From contig NZ_CP017770.1 of NCBI RefSeq assembly GCF_001857945.1, forward strand, positions 744,001 to 808,000: a stretch of DNA of 64,000 bases, read 5' to 3'. Position numbers and translations under genes: made by a program. The DNA is from Paenibacillus crassostreae. Its GTDB lineage: Bacteria; Bacillota; Bacilli; Paenibacillales; Paenibacillaceae. The notes beneath the pieces are model-generated. The model saw only the letters and a program-made list of their open reading frames with translations. It had not been told where the DNA came from and made no database searches. The first letter of the stretch is position 1. Each line of letters starts with the position of its first letter. Positions 63,211 through 64,000 of the stretch are shown here, piece by piece.

Positions 63211-64000
63211 TTATTTCATTTTACTTGAGATTTCTTTCCCTGTTTCCTGAATAATTGCAACGACCATTTCCGATGCTTTGGACATATCCGCTGCTTTAAT
63301 TCTTTCATTCGTTGTATGAATATTCTCATATCCAAGCGCAAGGTTTACTGTAGGAATTCCAAATCCATTAAAAATATTAGCATCGCTACCTCCACCGGAA
63401 TGGAACACACGACTAGTTAAACCCATATTCCCAATTGCACGTTGAGCAAGCTGTACAACTGCATCTTGGTCTGTGAAATTAAAAGCTGGATACACGATTT
63501 CACTTTGGAATTTACATTCCGCATGGAATTCTTGACAAGTTAACTCCAACGCTTCTTTCATATTTGCAATTTGCTTTTCCACTTTTTCTTGAACAATACT
63601 TCTAGCCTCAGCATCCAATTGTACATGGTCACAGACAATATTCGTTGGACCACCACCAAAGAACTTACCAATATTTGCAGTTGTTTCATGGTCAATTCGG
63701 CCAAGCTTCATACGTGAAATAGCCTTAGATGCTACTTGAATGGCACTGATTCCATCTTCTGGATTCACACCCGCATGTGCCGATTTACCGTCTATTATCA
63801 TTGTAATCTTCGCCTGCGTAGGTGCAGCGACTGCAATTGCACCAATCTCTCCATTCGAGTCTAATGCATATCCGAACTCTGCATCCATATGTTTAGGATC
63901 AAATGCTCTCGCACCACGAAGACCAGATTCCTCACCTGCCGTAATAATAAATTGAACTTGTCCATGAGGGATTTTCTGCTCCTGAATAACACGGATAGCT
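63211..64000 (-). CDS. M20-family PepT-like peptidase, partial (N-terminus beyond the window)
   Basis: 263 visible residues continue beyond the window edge. ITAGEESGLRGARAFD near the right edge holds the catalytic GEESG motif, then DGKSAHAGVNPEDGISAIQ (dimerisation domain) and FHSGGGSDANIFNGFGIPTV with metal-binding residues. The family is the tripeptidase-T-like/YqjE group. Substrate unknown. Confidence 0.88.
   Translation of the reverse strand, partial: AIRVIQEQKIPHGQVQFIITAGEESGLRGARAFDPKHMDAEFGYALDSNGEIGAIAVAAPTQAKITMIIDGKSAHAGVNPEDGISAIQVASKAISRMKLGRIDHETTANIGKFFGGGPTNIVCDHVQLDAEARSIVQEKVEKQIANMKEALELTCQEFHAECKFQSEIVYPAFNFTDQDAVVQLAQRAIGNMGLTSRVFHSGGGSDANIFNGFGIPTVNLALGYENIHTTNERIKAADMSKASEMVVAIIQETGKEISSKMK

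Noticed and set aside
1..64000. CRISPR arrays, tRNA or rRNA genes
   Set aside because: No regularly spaced repeat-spacer pattern and no tRNA or rRNA signature was seen on either strand by eye.

Overview
The window looks like chromosome from an endospore-forming Bacillota of the Paenibacillus type. DNA is AT-rich, Shine-Dalgarno sites are strong, and sporulation and germination genes are abundant (spoIVA, spoVIF, spmAB, dacB, gerW, spoVA, spoIIA operon, dacF, spoIIM, ypeB, mciZ). Gene order largely follows Bacillus subtilis blocks. The organism call is inference from gene content and order; no search was run. Almost all genes are on the minus strand. No rRNA, tRNA, CRISPR array, prophage or intact mobile element was seen.

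Layout. 1-2.8 kb: menaquinone side-chain genes (ubiX, ubiA-like, menG, hepS). 2.9-6.2 kb: an unknown membrane protein, mtrB, hupB and spoIVA with a sigma-E-like promoter. 6.2-7.3 kb: a decayed IS1182-type element embedded in repeats. 7.3-13.2 kb: a YphF-like lipoprotein, two 2Fe-2S ferredoxins around a nucleotidyltransferase-like gene, a DUF2768 protein, spoVIF, gpsA, plsY and der. 13.3-20.2 kb: a ribosomal S1 homologue broken by an in-frame stop, plsC, cmk, ypfB, motI, ypeB (no sleB beside it), a tiny CxxC protein, prsW and mecA. 20.2-20.7 kb: a cluster of palindromic repeats. 20.7-25 kb: an unknown protein, a polysaccharide deacetylase, a three-gene overlapping membrane cluster (CPBP protease, unknown, metallophosphoesterase) and an unknown exported protein. 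25-27 kb: T-box and serA. 27-33 kb: resABCDE (cytochrome c maturation and redox sensing). 33-38 kb: rluB, a miniature amidase-like protein, spmAB, dacB, gerW and a DUF2953 protein. 38-39.6 kb: scpAB. 39.6-43.9 kb: FMN riboswitch and ribD-ribE-ribBA-ribH. 44-51.2 kb: ppiB, a cation efflux protein, lysA, a reduced spoVA operon (AA-AB-AF) and a Zur-box-preceded zinc chaperone gene. 51.2-54.7 kb: a transporter relic, then sigF-spoIIAB-spoIIAA and dacF. 54.9-62.9 kb: pdp, a deoB-punA gene fusion, xerD, yqzK, fur, spoIIM, endonuclease Q and nudF. 62.9-64 kb: mciZ on the plus strand and a partial PepT-like peptidase.

How it works together. Sporulation modules dominate: early forespore control (SpoIIAA/AB/SigF), engulfment (SpoIIM), division inhibition (MciZ), coat basement (SpoIVA), cortex and dehydration (DacB, DacF, SpmAB), and germination (GerW, YpeB, SpoVA). 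Several carry sequences resembling sigma-E, sigma-G, sigma-F or sigma-H promoters at the correct spacing. Around them lie housekeeping operons for riboflavin, lysine, serine, menaquinone, phospholipid and nucleoside salvage.

The most unusual items are the deoB-punA fusion, the in-frame TAA in the S1 gene, an XerD homologue lacking two consensus active-site residues, a 113-residue amidase-like protein, a ferredoxin/nucleotidyltransferase trio, and at least three families of intergenic palindromic repeats.
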